A DNA stretch of 11,124 nucleotides from Euperipatoides rowelli (taxonomy: Eukaryota; Onychophora; Udeonychophora; Euonychophora; Peripatopsidae): the NCBI GenBank assembly GCA_003024985.2, contig PXIH01S0052067.1; one strand, given 5' to 3'. The first letter of the stretch is position 1. Every line of letters begins with the position of its first letter. Shown here in pieces: positions 1 to 8,368 of this stretch. The position numbers and the translations under genes are program-made. Below the pieces are notes generated by a model. The model searched no databases and had not been told where the DNA came from. It saw only the letters and a list, made by a program, of their open reading frames with translations.

Positions 1-137
1 CCCCCCTGCCATTACTAACGTAACAAGTAACTTTTCTAGTTACTTTTGTAAAAAGTAACTGTAACTAGTTACATTTTTTTCAAGAGTAACTAGTAACTGT
101 AACTAGTTACTTTTGAAAAGTAACTTGCCCAACACTG
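1..137 (-). mobile_element. Terminal part of a hAT-like DNA transposon
   Basis: Read on the minus strand this stretch begins CAGTGTTGGGCAAGTTACTT. CAGTGTTGGG followed by runs of AAGTTACTTTT and GTAACTAGTTAC is typical of a widespread group of hAT-superfamily ends in animal genomes (family knowledge, from memory). The terminus is at 137. The next eight bases, AGATTGTA at 138-145, would be the target-site duplication, but the other copy lies outside the window. Sub-terminal palindromes GTAACTAGTTAC sit at 61-72 and 99-110, and a further AGTTACTTTT...AAAAGTAACT inverted pair lies at about 38-60. These are plausible transposase-binding or foldback motifs. No transposase coding is visible in the 137 bases present, so the copy may be autonomous or a MITE. 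It sits in an intron and is probably tolerated there. Confidence 0.75.
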
Positions 138-145
138 AGATTGTA
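138..145. other. Candidate hAT target-site duplication (one copy)
   Basis: AGATTGTA directly abuts the CACTG end of the hAT-like element. hAT elements duplicate 8 bp on insertion. The matching copy should lie at the far end of the element, left of this window, so the call rests only on position. Confidence 0.4.
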
Positions 146-150
146 TTACT

Positions 151-340
151 AGATGTGATTAAGTATTATTGGCTATATTGACTTACTAGATACTGTATAC
201 AGTGGTTCATTATTATTATTGAATATTATATTGATAATAACCGATCATTTTACTGCATATTACCTACTTCAAGCTGTATTATAATTTTATGAGGTTGGAG
301 ACATTTTTTTTTTATACAGTATAAAATATTCATGATACTT
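151..340 (+). repeat. Diverged direct repeat, copy A
   Basis: Copy A aligns in order with 518-690. Matching blocks include AGATGTGATTAAGTATTATTGG against GGATGTAATTAAATATTATTGG, then ATCATTTTACTGCATATTACCTACTTCAAG against ATCATTTTATTGCTTATTATCTGCTTCAAG (shown only as a comparison of positions 244-273 and 600-629), then GAGACA/TTTTTTTTTTAT near 298-315 and 654-672. Substitutions and small indels separate the blocks. This looks like an old tandem duplication of about 365 bp, or two copies of one dispersed element. No terminal inverted repeats are obvious. Confidence 0.7.
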
Positions 341-517
341 GGAAATAAAGTGAAGCTATTGATATTGAACATTTACTCCAATTATTGCATTGATTTGATC
401 ACATTTTGTGTTAAGCATATTTTATGCATTGTGAAAATCTAAATATTTTTTGGTATAATTTAATATTAGTTATAATGGATAATAGGATATAATTTAATAT
501 CTGGAATATATATTATT

Positions 518-690
518 GGATGTAATTAAATATTATTGGATAGATTTAGGGTATTTACAAGTAGTTAATATTGAATTATTTGAATATATTAAATAATTAA
601 TCATTTTATTGCTTATTATCTGCTTCAAGTTTTATTAAAATTTTCTCAGACTGAGACAATTTTTTTTTTATATATAACATATTCAAAATA
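518..690 (+). repeat. Diverged direct repeat, copy B
   Basis: This is the partner of copy A at 151-340, offset by about 355-367 bp with small indels. The best preserved block is the stretch ending in CTGCTTCAAG followed by TTTTATTAAAATTTT, which matches CTACTTCAAGCTGTATTATAATTTT in copy A. The two copies then share GAGACA and a T10 tract. No coding potential is seen. Confidence 0.7.
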
Positions 691-947
691 CAGTACGGTA
701 CTTGTTTTCATTTATTTTTTATTTAATTTGTAACTTTTGAAGGAAATAGAAAAACAAAATAGATAAATGTATTTTTGTTTTTTCTATTAACAAACTGAAA
801 ACTCGGGCAAATTTTTAATAGAAAAATAATTTCTTCTTAATGCCTTGAAAAAAAAATCAACTAGTGTCATTCTTTTTTTTAGCTACAGTATATAAAAACA
901 TTAAAAATAATACATTTTTGAAAATAAGTACCGTAAAATGCCGATCA

Positions 948-963
948 AGAGCGCATGCGCTCT
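948..963. promoter_or_regulatory. GC-rich 16-bp palindrome with NRF1-like core
   Basis: AGAGCGCATGCGCTCT is a perfect palindrome, 10 of 16 bases G or C, in an otherwise AT-rich intron and about 50 bp upstream of the splice acceptor. Its centre GCGCATGCGC equals the core of the NRF1 (fly Erect wing) binding site, a common animal promoter motif. As RNA it could form a six-pair hairpin with a CAUG loop. Possible roles are an intronic promoter or enhancer site, a splicing-proximal hairpin, or chance. The sequence match is certain; the function is inferred. Confidence 0.45.
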
Positions 964-992
964 AAAATGCATTGTATAATTTATATTTACAC

Positions 993-1014
993 ATTTTTTT
1001 TTTTTTTTTTTAAG
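993..1014 (+). other. 3' splice site with polypyrimidine tract
   Basis: A run of about 18 T followed by TAAG ends at 1014. The reading frame that carries the long ORF is open from 1015, with the first exon bases AA completing a codon begun in the previous exon, so the intron is phase 1. The next AG (1017-1018) would break the frame differently and lies in a poorer context. No unambiguous branch point was picked out in the AT-rich stretch upstream. Confidence 0.8.
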
Positions 1015-4000
1015 AAAGTGAACAAGTACAGGTTGTTGTATCAGAAAAAGCAATAGATTTCTCTGACCATGGACCAAGTCATTTTTCAGACAACTCCTCA
1101 CTGGAATGTGAATCTAATCTAGGTTTTGATGTAACAAAAGATGAACTTTTACCACCAGCACTTTTTTTAGAAGGAGCTACTATTGATAGAAGTGCAGACT
1201 GTTTAATTAAATTAGACATTCTAAATGAACCAGATTATCCATTACCTCCAAAACTTGAAAGAGAAGAAACACTTGCAATAAAAATGGGGAAAAATAAGCG
1301 ACGATCATCTCGGATTGAAACAACCCTTGAATTTGAAGGAGAAAAATCTGTAAAAAGGAGAAAGCAATGTGAAGTGTCTCAGAAAGCTGCTGTTAATAAA
1401 ACAGAAAGCTCCAAAAGGAAAGCTGAAGCTGTTCAGTTAAATGAAGTTAAAGAAAAAATTCAAGAAAAACGACAAAAATATTCTAGCATAGAAAAGTCAA
1501 AACCTCAAATAAATAAGTTAAAAGACTTTCCAGTTGAAAGCAAAAACGTAAGGGGTGTTAAAAAGGATGAACGACCCAGTAAGAAAACAGTTAGTTCAGT
1601 AAATGAAGATAAAATTTTAGTCCTAGAAATTGAACAATTGAATGATGAAATTATATCTAAATTCACTCGAACTAAAAAGCCCAACGAATTAATTGCAAGT
1701 AAACAACAAAAAATAATTGAAACACCAAACCCAAAAATAGTAAAACCTAATAGACTCACTGCAAGAAAACAACAAAACACAATGACAACAGAAATTGCAA
1801 AAACAAATAATAAAAATAAAGCAAGCAAACGTAATTCCTCAGTTGAAACTGCTCAAATTGTTTTAGAGGATATTAAACTAACAGATAACAAGAAACCATC
1901 GAGAAAAAATCAATCGTCTGAAACTAAAGAAGTCGTGCAAATGCCAACTAATGAATTTATCGATAATAGAACAAGACATAAATCACCAAGAACCCAAAAT
2001 ATAAAGGAGAATTCAGAAATTTTTCACGAAACTAAAACAATTGCTGATAATAAAATAGTAAATAAAAAATCAAGAACAAGAACGTCAAATTCAAGAGAGC
2101 ATTCAAAAAATGTTGAAATGAATGAATTAATTGATAAGAATGTATTGAAAAATAAAAAATCAGTCAGAGTCTCGAATATAAAACAGTCAGAGTCTACTGA
2201 TAATACAATAACAACTAAGGGATCGCAGAGAACTCAACGTGCAAAAGGAAATCCAGGAATTAATTTTGAAAATAATGAATCTGTTAATGCACCAATGAAA
2301 AATGTGAGAGGGAGAGCAGCAGTCATTATGGAACAATCAGAAATTCATCTTGAAACTAAAGAATCTATTGATAATCCTGATGAAAAAATTAAGAAATCAC
2401 CAAGAACCTTAACAGTAAAAAGAAATCCTGAAAATGAAGAATCCAATGTTAATACAGAAATAAAAGGTGTAAGGTCACGAAAAAATCCAACTCCAAGATT
2501 ACAATCAGAAACTAGACCGGAAACCACTGATTCTATTTTAAAAAATAAGAGAGCACAAAGAATAACTGCTGTAAGAGGGCCTCCAGAAACTCACCTTGAA
2601 ACTAAAGAATCTATTGATATAATAAAAAATAAGAAATCAGAAAAAAGCACAATTAAAAAAAGACATCAAGAAACTCATCTTGAAACTAATGAATCTGTTG
2701 ATAATAAAAAAATGAAAACTGTGAGATCAAAAAAAGCATCAGCATTAAGGGAAAAAACAGAAACTCATTTTGAAGTTAAAGAGTCTATTGATAATACAAT
2801 AGTAGAGAAAATTAAGAAATCACCAAGAAACCCAACTGTAAGAGGATATGCAGAAACTAATCTTGAAACTAAAGATTCTATTGATAATGTAACAACTAAG
2901 AATTTGTCAAGATCAAAACCTGTAAGAGGGCATCCAGAAACTAATCTTAAAACCAATGAATCTAATGATAATAAAATAGCAACCAAGAGATTAACAAGAA
3001 CCCCAGCTTTAAGAGGACATCTAGAAACTGATGAATCTGTTAATACAATAACTAAGAAATCATCAAGCACTACAACTGCAAGAGAGCAACTTGAAAGGAA
3101 AGAAACTATTGATAATACAGTAATTTCTAAGAAATCATCCAGAGCCATAAGTTTGAAAAGACATCCAGAAACTGATGTTGAAACTAAAGAACCTACTGAT
3201 AATAAAGTTAGAGCCACACGCATAAGAGGCCATCCAGATACTAATAATGAAACTAAAATATCTATTGATAATCGAGCAATAATCAGAAAAACAGCAAGAA
3301 CCACAAGAAAACGCTATCCAGATATTGATCTTGAAAGTAAAGGGTCTACTGATAATGAAGAAATAACCACCAAGACATTAGTAAGAACCAAACGGGCAAG
3401 AGGGCAGCCAGAAACTGATGTTGAAACTAAAGAATCTATTAATAATTTAGCAGTAACCAAAACCACAGCAAGAACCACAAGAAAATTACCAGAAATTAAT
3501 CTTGAAACTAAAAAACTTCCTAATAATAATGAAATAGCTAAGAAGCTTGTAAGTACCAAACGTGCAAGAGGGCACCCAAAAACTGATGTTGAAACTAAAG
3601 AATCTATTAATAATTCAGCAGTAACTAAGACAACAGCAAGAACCACAAGAAAATTGTCAGAAATTGATCTTGAAACTAAAAAACTTCCTGATAATAAAGA
3701 AATAGCTAAGACATTTGTAAGATCCAAACGTGCAAGAGGTCACCCAGAAACCGATGTTGAAACTAAAGAATCTATTGACAATACAGCAATAACTGAGAAA
3801 GCATCAAGTAACACAACTAGGAGACATCAAGAAACTGATCTTGAAACTGAAAAGTCTGTTGATGATAAAGTAATAACTAAGAAGGCAAGAATCGCGAATG
3901 TAAGGGACCGTCCAGAAATTAAAAACATTGATAATTCCAGAATAACTAATAAATCAGCAAGGGCCACAACTCGAAAAGAACATCCAGAAACTGATGTGGC

Positions 4001-7000
4001 AACTAAAGAATCTATTGATAAAACAGTAACAGCTTTGAAAGGACAACAAAACAATATTAAAATTAAGGACTCTGTTGATAGTACAGTGATAACTAATAAA
4101 GTACCAAGATCCTCAACTTCAAGGAGATATCAAGAAACTGTTGTTGAAACGGAAGAATCCATTGATAATAAATTAACTAGAAAATTAGCTGGCACCACAG
4201 TTATGAAAGAGTGTACAGAAACTGATAAAACAGTAATAAATAATAAAACAGCAAAAGCCACAACTTCAAGAAGACAGCGAGGAAGTGATATTGACACTCA
4301 ACACTCTATTGATAATAAAGTTATAAATAAGACTGCAACAAAAACCACTACTATCACGGAACATCCAGAACCTGATCTTGAAAATAAAAAATCTATTAAT
4401 ACAGTAGTAGCTAAGAAATCAACATTAAAAGCTAAGAAAGTAAATAAAGACACAACAGTAAGTGGACAACTTGAAACAGAAGAATCTAGTGATAATGCAA
4501 TATTAAATAAGAATTCAGCAATAGATACAAGTGTAATTAAATATCCTGAAAAGAATAGTGAAATTAATGAATCTACTGAAAATACAGTTATAACTAAGAC
4601 ATCATCCAAAATTACAAATACAAAACATTCGGAAACTATTGAAAATATAAAAACTAACAAAAAATCCACAAGAATCCCAAGTCTAAAAAGACTGTCAGAA
4701 AATCAGACTGAAACCAAAGAAAAATTGATTGATGATGAAAAAGTGAAAAACGAACCAATTATTCCTGAAGAGCAAGTTTTAGAAAATGAACATTTTGATA
4801 AAAATATCAAGCATCAAGATGAATTAAATTTACAAATGAGAAGTGTTGAAAATATTTCTAAAGATATTAGTTTAAATATTAAACCACATTTAGAAATTGA
4901 GGAAGCTAAAAATTTGAAGGATTCTACTCTTGAATCAAATCTGACGAAAAATGTAGAAAAAAATTCCTGTGACAGCATGTTAAATAAAACCAAAGAACCA
5001 TCTCCAAAGCAAATTGAAGATAAAACAAACAATTTACAGATGAATATTAAAAATGTAAATAATGAAAATGCGTATAATAAAAGTTCAGATATACAGGTTA
5101 ACAAAGATTCTGACACTGTTAAAGAATTTAATGATAATTTGAAGGTTGCAGACCAGCAGTTGAAAGAAAATTCTTTAAAATCAATTAGTGAAGAATTTAA
5201 ATCTGGGACAGAGAGCTCATCATTTTATACTTTAGAGGATAAATCAGCAGCTGACTTGTGCACAAAGCCTTCATTAGATGATGTTACTACTAAGAATTCT
5301 GACCAGTTTAAAAAGGATGAGATTGTTGAACTTAATTTATGTGATGTAAAAAATGTAGTTGGAAAGTTGAAAGGATCATCCCTTAAACTGCAAGAAGAAA
5401 GAACAGATGAATCTTATGTTGAGGACAAAGAAAGAGAAAGAAAAAATATTGAAAATGAAAGTATTACTAAAACAAATAATAAAGAATTAGAAAGTAATGT
5501 AATGAAGTCTAAAATTGAAGCAAACAATTTAGTTAATGTTAGTCATGTAGAAGTTAAGGCAGTTCCTTATTTAATTAAAGATATTTTAGATGAAAATAAA
5601 ACTGAAACTATACCCAGTTTTGAAAATGTAAAAGATCAACAAGCAAATATATGGGAAGGCAAATCTATGACTGTTAAGATAAAAGATCCATTTGAAGATT
5701 CTAAACAAATAGAATCTGATAACTCTTTAGAAAGTTTTGAGGAATTAGTAGGCTCCAAAAACAAACAAGTAGAAATAAAAAGTAATACGCTTACAGAGGA
5801 AGGACAAACCGATGGGGATTTTGAAACATTCCAAGAAATTCTTGAACAGGCTGCATTAACAACTTATCAAGTTGAACAGCTGGGAGATGAATCTTCAGAG
5901 TTTATCCAGAAAACTTCAGCAGAAACTTCTAATGAATGTGCACAGAGGGAAATAGACCCTCCTCTTTCACATATCGAAGATATATCAAAAGATAGTTGTG
6001 AAAATATCCCTTTATTCAATAAAAGATGTGATGATATTCAAGAGTTAATGATTAATGAGAAATGTATGCAGTATCAAGAACCTCCCAGAAGTACTAATTT
6101 TCCACTTTTAGTTCAGAACACTGAATCAATTAAACCAGAAGTTAGTAAAAAATATGATCTTGATGATGTTAATTTCTTGGCTATTGATAGTGAAAAAGCC
6201 TTAAAAAAAGATTTTGATGGTGCATTTGAAGTAAACAAGAGTGAAACTTGCCATAACATTTTCTCAATTCAAGAATCTTCAAGTGTTGAGGGTAATTTTA
6301 TATCTCATAAAAATTTGGAAGTCGATCATTTGCCTGATGAATCATCTAAAATCAGTGAACAAAACAGATATGAGCAAACTACTATTTGTGAAAGTGAAAA
6401 ACAAACCAATATGGGGCTACTTGAGGAAAAATATGAGAGTAAATCAAACTTGAGTCAGGATTGGAGTCCTTATGAAACATGGAAGACTTCTGCAGCAAAT
6501 AATCCAGGAAATAGTGAAAAAATGAATAGTGAGCCTGAAAGTCAAAGTATAGAATTGTCTAGAAATAGAAACAGTGATAAATTTATAAGACAAGAACAAG
6601 TAGTTATGAATAGAGAACCTTCTAGAATTAGTGATAGTAGTAGTAGTACTACTTCATCTCGAAGAAGCAGAAGTAAAGAACGACACAGTTCAAACAGTGA
6701 TAGATCTACTGTGATATACAGAAATAGAAACAGATCACGGTCAAGAAGTCCTAATAGAGAAATATCACAAACAAGCCATAGAGACCATTATCATAGAAAC
6801 CAAGATACATCCCAACAAATTGTTGGTAGAGAGAGAACTTGGTGGACTGGAAGCAGAGAAAGAGATCAACAGATTGAAAATAGATCTAGACAGACTGAAA
6901 ACAGAGATAGCTATAGACGGTCTGGTGGTAGAGAGAGCTTCCAACCATTTAACAGAAGAGAGGGATCTTGGGGAAATCAAGGATGGGAGAATCAAGGCTG

Positions 7001-7157
7001 GGAGAATCAGAGCTGGGAGAATCAAAGCTGGGATAGGCCTTGGCAGACACAAAGCAGGGAAATGTCTTGGCAGAATCGAAGCAGAGACAGGCCACCTAGA
7101 AGCCGAAGCAGAGAGCGATCTTGGCAGTCTGGAAGCAGAGAAAGATCTCAGTTTTAA
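1015..7157 (+). CDS. Terminal coding exon of a giant repeat- and RS-rich, probably nuclear protein (5' exons missing)
   Basis: I do not recognise this protein. The frame of the TAA at 7155-7157 is open back to the splice acceptor, giving 2,046 complete codons from 1017. The first ATG in frame is at 1284, 89 codons in, so it is probably internal, although its context (AAAATGG) is good. Residues 1-90 are of mixed composition, with motifs such as ELLPPALFLEG and NEPDYPLPPKLERE, and look like the tail of a more ordered region. Basic clusters GKNKRRSSR, KSVKRRK and SSKRK follow (about 91-140) and could be nuclear localisation signals. Residues 272-1246 are about 35 degenerate repeats of about 28 residues. 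Residues 1247-1860 are acidic and low in complexity, with a more hydrophobic helical-looking patch around 1601-1625 (FETFQEILEQAALTTYQ). Residues 1865-2046 are an RS-rich tail (RRSRSKER, RSRSRSPNR, SRSRERSW) with Trp repeats. No signal peptide, membrane segment, zinc finger or enzyme motif is seen. The RS tail suggests RNA-processing or chromatin work (inference). The stop may be affected by a frameshift. Confidence 0.85.
1830..4754 (+). repeat. Protein-coding tandem array, about 35 degenerate units of about 28 codons
   Basis: The translation repeats the pattern R-G-H-P-E-T-D-x-E-T-K-E-S-I-D-N, then 3-6 variable residues, then T-K-K-S-x-R-T-T-x-K. Unit length runs from about 20 to 34 residues, most often 27-30 (about 84 bp). 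Good copies start at, for example, RGPPETHLETKESIDI, RHQETHLETNESVDN, RGYAETNLETKDSIDN, RHPETDVETKEPTDN and RGHPETDVETKESIDN. The first units (EFIDNRTRHKSPRTQ) and the last ones (RLSENQTETKEKLIDDEK) are the most diverged, and the middle is best conserved. That is the usual picture for an array growing by unequal crossover in its centre. Each unit carries an acidic half and a basic Arg/Lys half. Aromatic residues and Cys are nearly absent. The array spans exon residues 272-1246. Confidence 0.9.
3225..3734 (+). repeat. Higher-order two-unit repeat inside the array (three copies)
   Basis: Three consecutive superunits lie at 3225-3398 (174 bp), 3399-3566 (168 bp) and 3567-3734 (168 bp). Each consists of an RGxPxTDVETKESINN-type unit ending ARTTRK, followed by an LxEIxLETKKLPxNxEIAK-type unit ending KRA. 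The second and third are close to identical in protein and DNA. The first is more diverged (RYPDIDLESKGSTDN in its second half). The next array unit at 3735 again starts RGHPETDVETKESIDN. This indicates the most recent expansion event in the gene. Confidence 0.85.
6660..7154 (+). other. Sequence encoding the Arg/Ser-rich C-terminal tail
   Basis: From about residue 1882 the protein is dominated by Arg, Ser, Glu, Asn and Gln: RRSRSKERHSS, RNRNRSRSRSPNREIS, then repeated GRER/SRER blocks and SRSRERSWQSGSRERSQF to the stop. A poly-Ser stretch (SDSSSSTTSS) precedes it. RS-type tails are phosphorylated by SR kinases and concentrate proteins in splicing speckles (general knowledge). RNA-binding or splicing function here is inferred from composition only, since no RRM is visible in this exon. 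Confidence 0.75.
6972..7031 (+). repeat. 15-bp tandem repeat encoding (G/E)NQ(G/S)W x4
   Basis: Four consecutive 15-bp units start at 6972, 6987, 7002 and 7017 and encode GNQGW, ENQGW, ENQSW and ENQSW. DRPW follows as a decayed fifth unit. The DNA units differ at only a few positions, so the expansion is recent. The unit adds regularly spaced Trp residues to an otherwise Arg/Ser-rich tail. Confidence 0.9.
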
Positions 7158-7304
7158 GAGATCTTGGCAGGCCTTGAACTTATGGAAATTTCTGAATGGC
7201 AACAACCAAAAAAAGTGTATGAAGAAAAATGTAGGAAACAAAAGACTACATGCAATGAGTTATTTATTCACAATCTGAAAATATCAATACAGTTGCAAAA
7301 AAAT
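7158..7304 (+). other. In-frame open stretch after the stop codon
   Basis: The frame of the exon stays open for 49 codons beyond the TAA at 7155-7157, to a second TAA at 7305-7307. The +1 frame is also open through to 7278. In that +1 frame, just after the stop, AGATCTTGGCAG again encodes RSWQ, the motif seen at 7116-7127 in the annotated frame. The two GATCTTGGCAG copies (7117 and 7160) lie 43 bp apart, not a multiple of three. Either a one-base indel near the TTTT at 7152-7155 ended the frame early, or this is simply 3' UTR that contains a decayed repeat unit. Confidence 0.4.
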
Positions 7305-8186
7305 TAAAGAATTGTCTAAAACTGCAAATTAAAGAAATTGGTTTAACGTTTACAGAAACATGCACATGCTAGTAAAATGAAGGTTCAAGCATTTAAAATC
7401 AAAAAAGTGAACAATATTAATTTTTTTTTTATGATTAATCTTTTAGTTTTAATGGAAAGTTATCCTAAATATAAGCAAATATACAGTAGATGGACATTTG
7501 TACAAATGAAAAACCGAAATTAAAAAAAAAAGTACAAAATTCTTATGAGAGAAAGAGGTACTGTATATCATTTTCTTTATTATCAGAACACTTGAAGTAA
7601 TGAAAATATTGCTAATTTTTACATTAAAATACAGTAACAACCTGGAAAATATCAAACATGTTTGGAGGATATTTTTTTTAAATAGAGCACATCAAGATAT
7701 GTGAATGAATTGTAACACCAACATTCCTGATATACAGTAATACGCTATTTATTAGTAATGATAGCATTTCCATCCTGGATGGCATCTTTAATGATGAAGA
7801 TAATTATTTGACAGTGTAGAAATGAATGGTATAAACAATCTAGATCACTGTTAATAGTTTGATTGTGTATATCTTTTAAGTTTAAATGCTGATAAGAACC
7901 TATTATAACTAAAATATGTGCCGTATTAGAAAGAAAAGTCTAATTACAGTAATGTAAAATATTTTCACCCAGAATTCCATTTGTTCTGATTATTGTTTTT
8001 TAATTTGATGTAATTCATTAGTATAGAATTCTATCCCATTCATTGGTACAGGCAATTTAAATGTAAAAAATTTTTAAAGACTTTCTTGCATTAACTTGAA
8101 TTTGTTTCATATATCTTGTTTGCAATGGATTTAAATTGCATCTTGCATCAAGTTAGTACATTTGGGAGAGGCCTAATATTTTTTTA

Positions 8187-8192
8187 AATAAA
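8187..8192 (+). terminator. Candidate polyadenylation signal AATAAA
   Basis: This is the first AATAAA downstream of the stop codon, about 1.03 kb after it. It is followed at 15-40 bases by T/G-rich sequence (CATATTGTTTGCATTTTG), as expected for a cleavage and polyadenylation site. In AT-rich DNA such hexamers arise often by chance, so this is a candidate only. Confidence 0.4.
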
Positions 8193-8368
8193 AACCAGTT
8201 TTCATATTGTTTGCATTTTGCAGTAAATAGAAATGCTTTTTACAAAACAGTATAAAAAAACTTTTACCAATATTTTGTAAATATTTAGTTATTGTAAATT
8301 CTATTTTATTCTCTTATTCATGTTAAAAAAAAATTCCTCAGATAAATTAAAATACTGTTTACTATTGA

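Larger units (their letters stand above)
1..1014 (+). other. 3' part of an intron
   Basis: The sequence is strongly AT-rich, has stops in all frames and no coding-like stretch. It ends in a strong 3' splice site at 1014, immediately before a reading frame that stays open for 6.1 kb. The short minus-strand ORF at 901-1101 straddles the splice site and is not credible. Contents of the intron: the hAT end (1-137), a diverged direct repeat (151-340 and 518-690), short ATAATTTAATAT-type repeats near 456-500, a TATATAAAAA stretch at 889-898, and the GC-rich palindrome at 948-963. The 5' splice site is outside the window. Confidence 0.8.
7158..8360 (+). other. Presumed 3' UTR and downstream non-coding DNA
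   Basis: Beyond the first 150 bp this stretch is AT-rich with frequent stops in all frames. It carries several TACAGTA words (7482, 7630, 7733, 7945), a UGUAAAUA Pumilio-like word at 8276-8283, and a candidate polyadenylation signal at 8187. No second gene is visible. Transcription of the whole stretch as UTR is inferred from position. Confidence 0.5.

Noticed and set aside
2765-3727. Long minus-strand open frames opposite the repeat array (up to 179 codons)
   Set aside because: They are shadows of the strongly biased, periodic coding strand. Their translations are Leu/Val/Ser-rich repeats mirroring the array, with no independent support.
1830-4754. Regular spacing considered as a CRISPR-like or satellite array
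   Set aside because: The units are diverged, have no unique spacers, keep one open frame throughout, and are best explained as a protein repeat.
6820-7278. 152-codon + strand frame overlapping the RS tail
   Set aside because: Most of it is an out-of-frame reading of Arg/Glu repeat codons. Only its part after 7157 is of interest, and that is reported as the possible frameshift.
8276-8283. Pumilio-type UGUAAAUA word (another, UGUAUAUA, at 9502)
   Set aside because: Such words are frequent in AT-rich sequence, and it is not known whether these positions are transcribed.
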